A stretch of 64,000 nucleotides of DNA from Sinonovacula constricta (Eukaryota > Mollusca > Bivalvia > Cardiida > Solecurtidae), in NCBI GenBank assembly GCA_007844125.1, contig CM017558.1:31387197-31451196 (forward strand). Reading direction: 5' to 3'. The first letter of the stretch is position 1. Every line of letters begins with the position of its first letter. This document shows, one piece after another, positions 63,538 through 64,000 of this stretch. Below the pieces are notes generated by a model, which saw nothing but the letters and a program-made list of their open reading frames with translations, did no database searches and was not told the origin of the DNA. The position numbers and the translations under genes were made by a program.

Positions 63538-63592
63538 ATGAGGAACATCTTTGTGATTTACGTCTTTCTTCTGGATTATGTTCATGTATATG
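63538..63592 (+). CDS. Exon 1 of a second, paralogous receptor gene (partial gene)
   Basis: ATG at 63538 begins MRNIFVIYVFLLDYVHVY and ends at donor G|GTATGT, phase 1. The hydrophobic core and the terminal YVHVYG match exon 1 of the main gene (10307-10376), and flanking sequence is also similar (about 63255-63600 versus 9970-10380). It therefore looks like the signal-peptide exon of a tandem duplicate whose other exons lie beyond the right edge. Confidence 0.65.
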
Positions 63593-64000
63593 GTATGTTT
63601 GTACAATATTTTTTACGATGCTTTGTGATATTTGCATGCATCTGTAATGGCAGATTTTTTCTTTCTATTTGTCTCTACTTGGTTCGAAACTTTAGCCTTT
63701 CATGACAAACAACTTTCAGCGGAATGAATATAGTCGAACCTTGGCTATGCAAACTCGGGTTCTTCGAAGCCGAGGCATTATTCGCCGTTTTGGCCGGTCC
63801 CGAATTTTTCCTTACATAATTTTATGCAGAAAGCCTTCGATTATTTATTTGAAATAATCAAAGATTCTGCAGTATTCGATGTCAATTTTGGTCCCCAACA
63901 TTCAGCTTTAAATCTTTCTTCACACATCCTATCCAACGCCCGCTGTGTATGGTCATCTGTCAAACTGCAAAAGGAGTTTAATCCATTAACATCAGTGTTA

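Overview
This window looks like a piece of an AT-rich invertebrate animal genome, most likely a lophotrochozoan and probably a bivalve mollusc. The case rests on short exons with GT-AG introns of 0.5-10 kb, tRNA-derived SINEs, long microsatellites, and a gene of the fucolectin/F5-8C + EGF + transmembrane type that is expanded in molluscs. No prokaryotic genes, rRNA or CRISPR arrays are visible. The species assignment is inference.

Main gene (+ strand, about 10.3-51.1 kb): a signal-peptide exon (10307-10376), a Cys-containing exon (16288-16377), an EGF-like exon (20026-20184), two fucolectin/F5-8C-type domains on two exons each (21805-22591 and 23416-24081), a series of one-exon EGF-like modules (24991 to 45398), an EGF + transmembrane exon (47520-47775), and a short cytoplasmic tail rich in tyrosine motifs (50442 to 51068). 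Every confidently placed extracellular exon begins and ends in phase 1, so modules can be duplicated or skipped without losing frame. The architecture suggests a surface lectin/scavenger or engulfment receptor (MEGF10/Draper/CED-1-like layout), but no orthologue is claimed.

Inside the large intron between 26.7 and 41.5 kb lies a 13.8-kb block (27365-41179) bounded by short inverted repeats (GGCATTAGGG-type) and a possible 3-bp target duplication (TCA). It separates two segments that are contiguous in a second copy at 43.1-43.9 kb, so it looks like an inserted DNA element. It carries a multi-exon SET-domain (KMT5A-like) gene or pseudogene with the middle of its SET domain missing, a 33-bp coding minisatellite, a ~170-bp tandem array, a possible hammerhead ribozyme motif and a minus-strand coding-like block.

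Downstream, 41.4-46.2 kb is a local tandem duplication of EGF exons. Three of the five exon copies are 140 nt instead of 141 nt and are frameshifted. The upstream region of the main gene (about 0.1-5.1 kb) is repeated at 54.3-60.4 kb and partly at 62.0-62.5 kb. It is followed by a second signal-peptide exon (63538-63592) closely resembling exon 1, so a paralogous receptor gene begins at the right edge. The rest is introns, intergenic DNA, SINEs and simple repeats.
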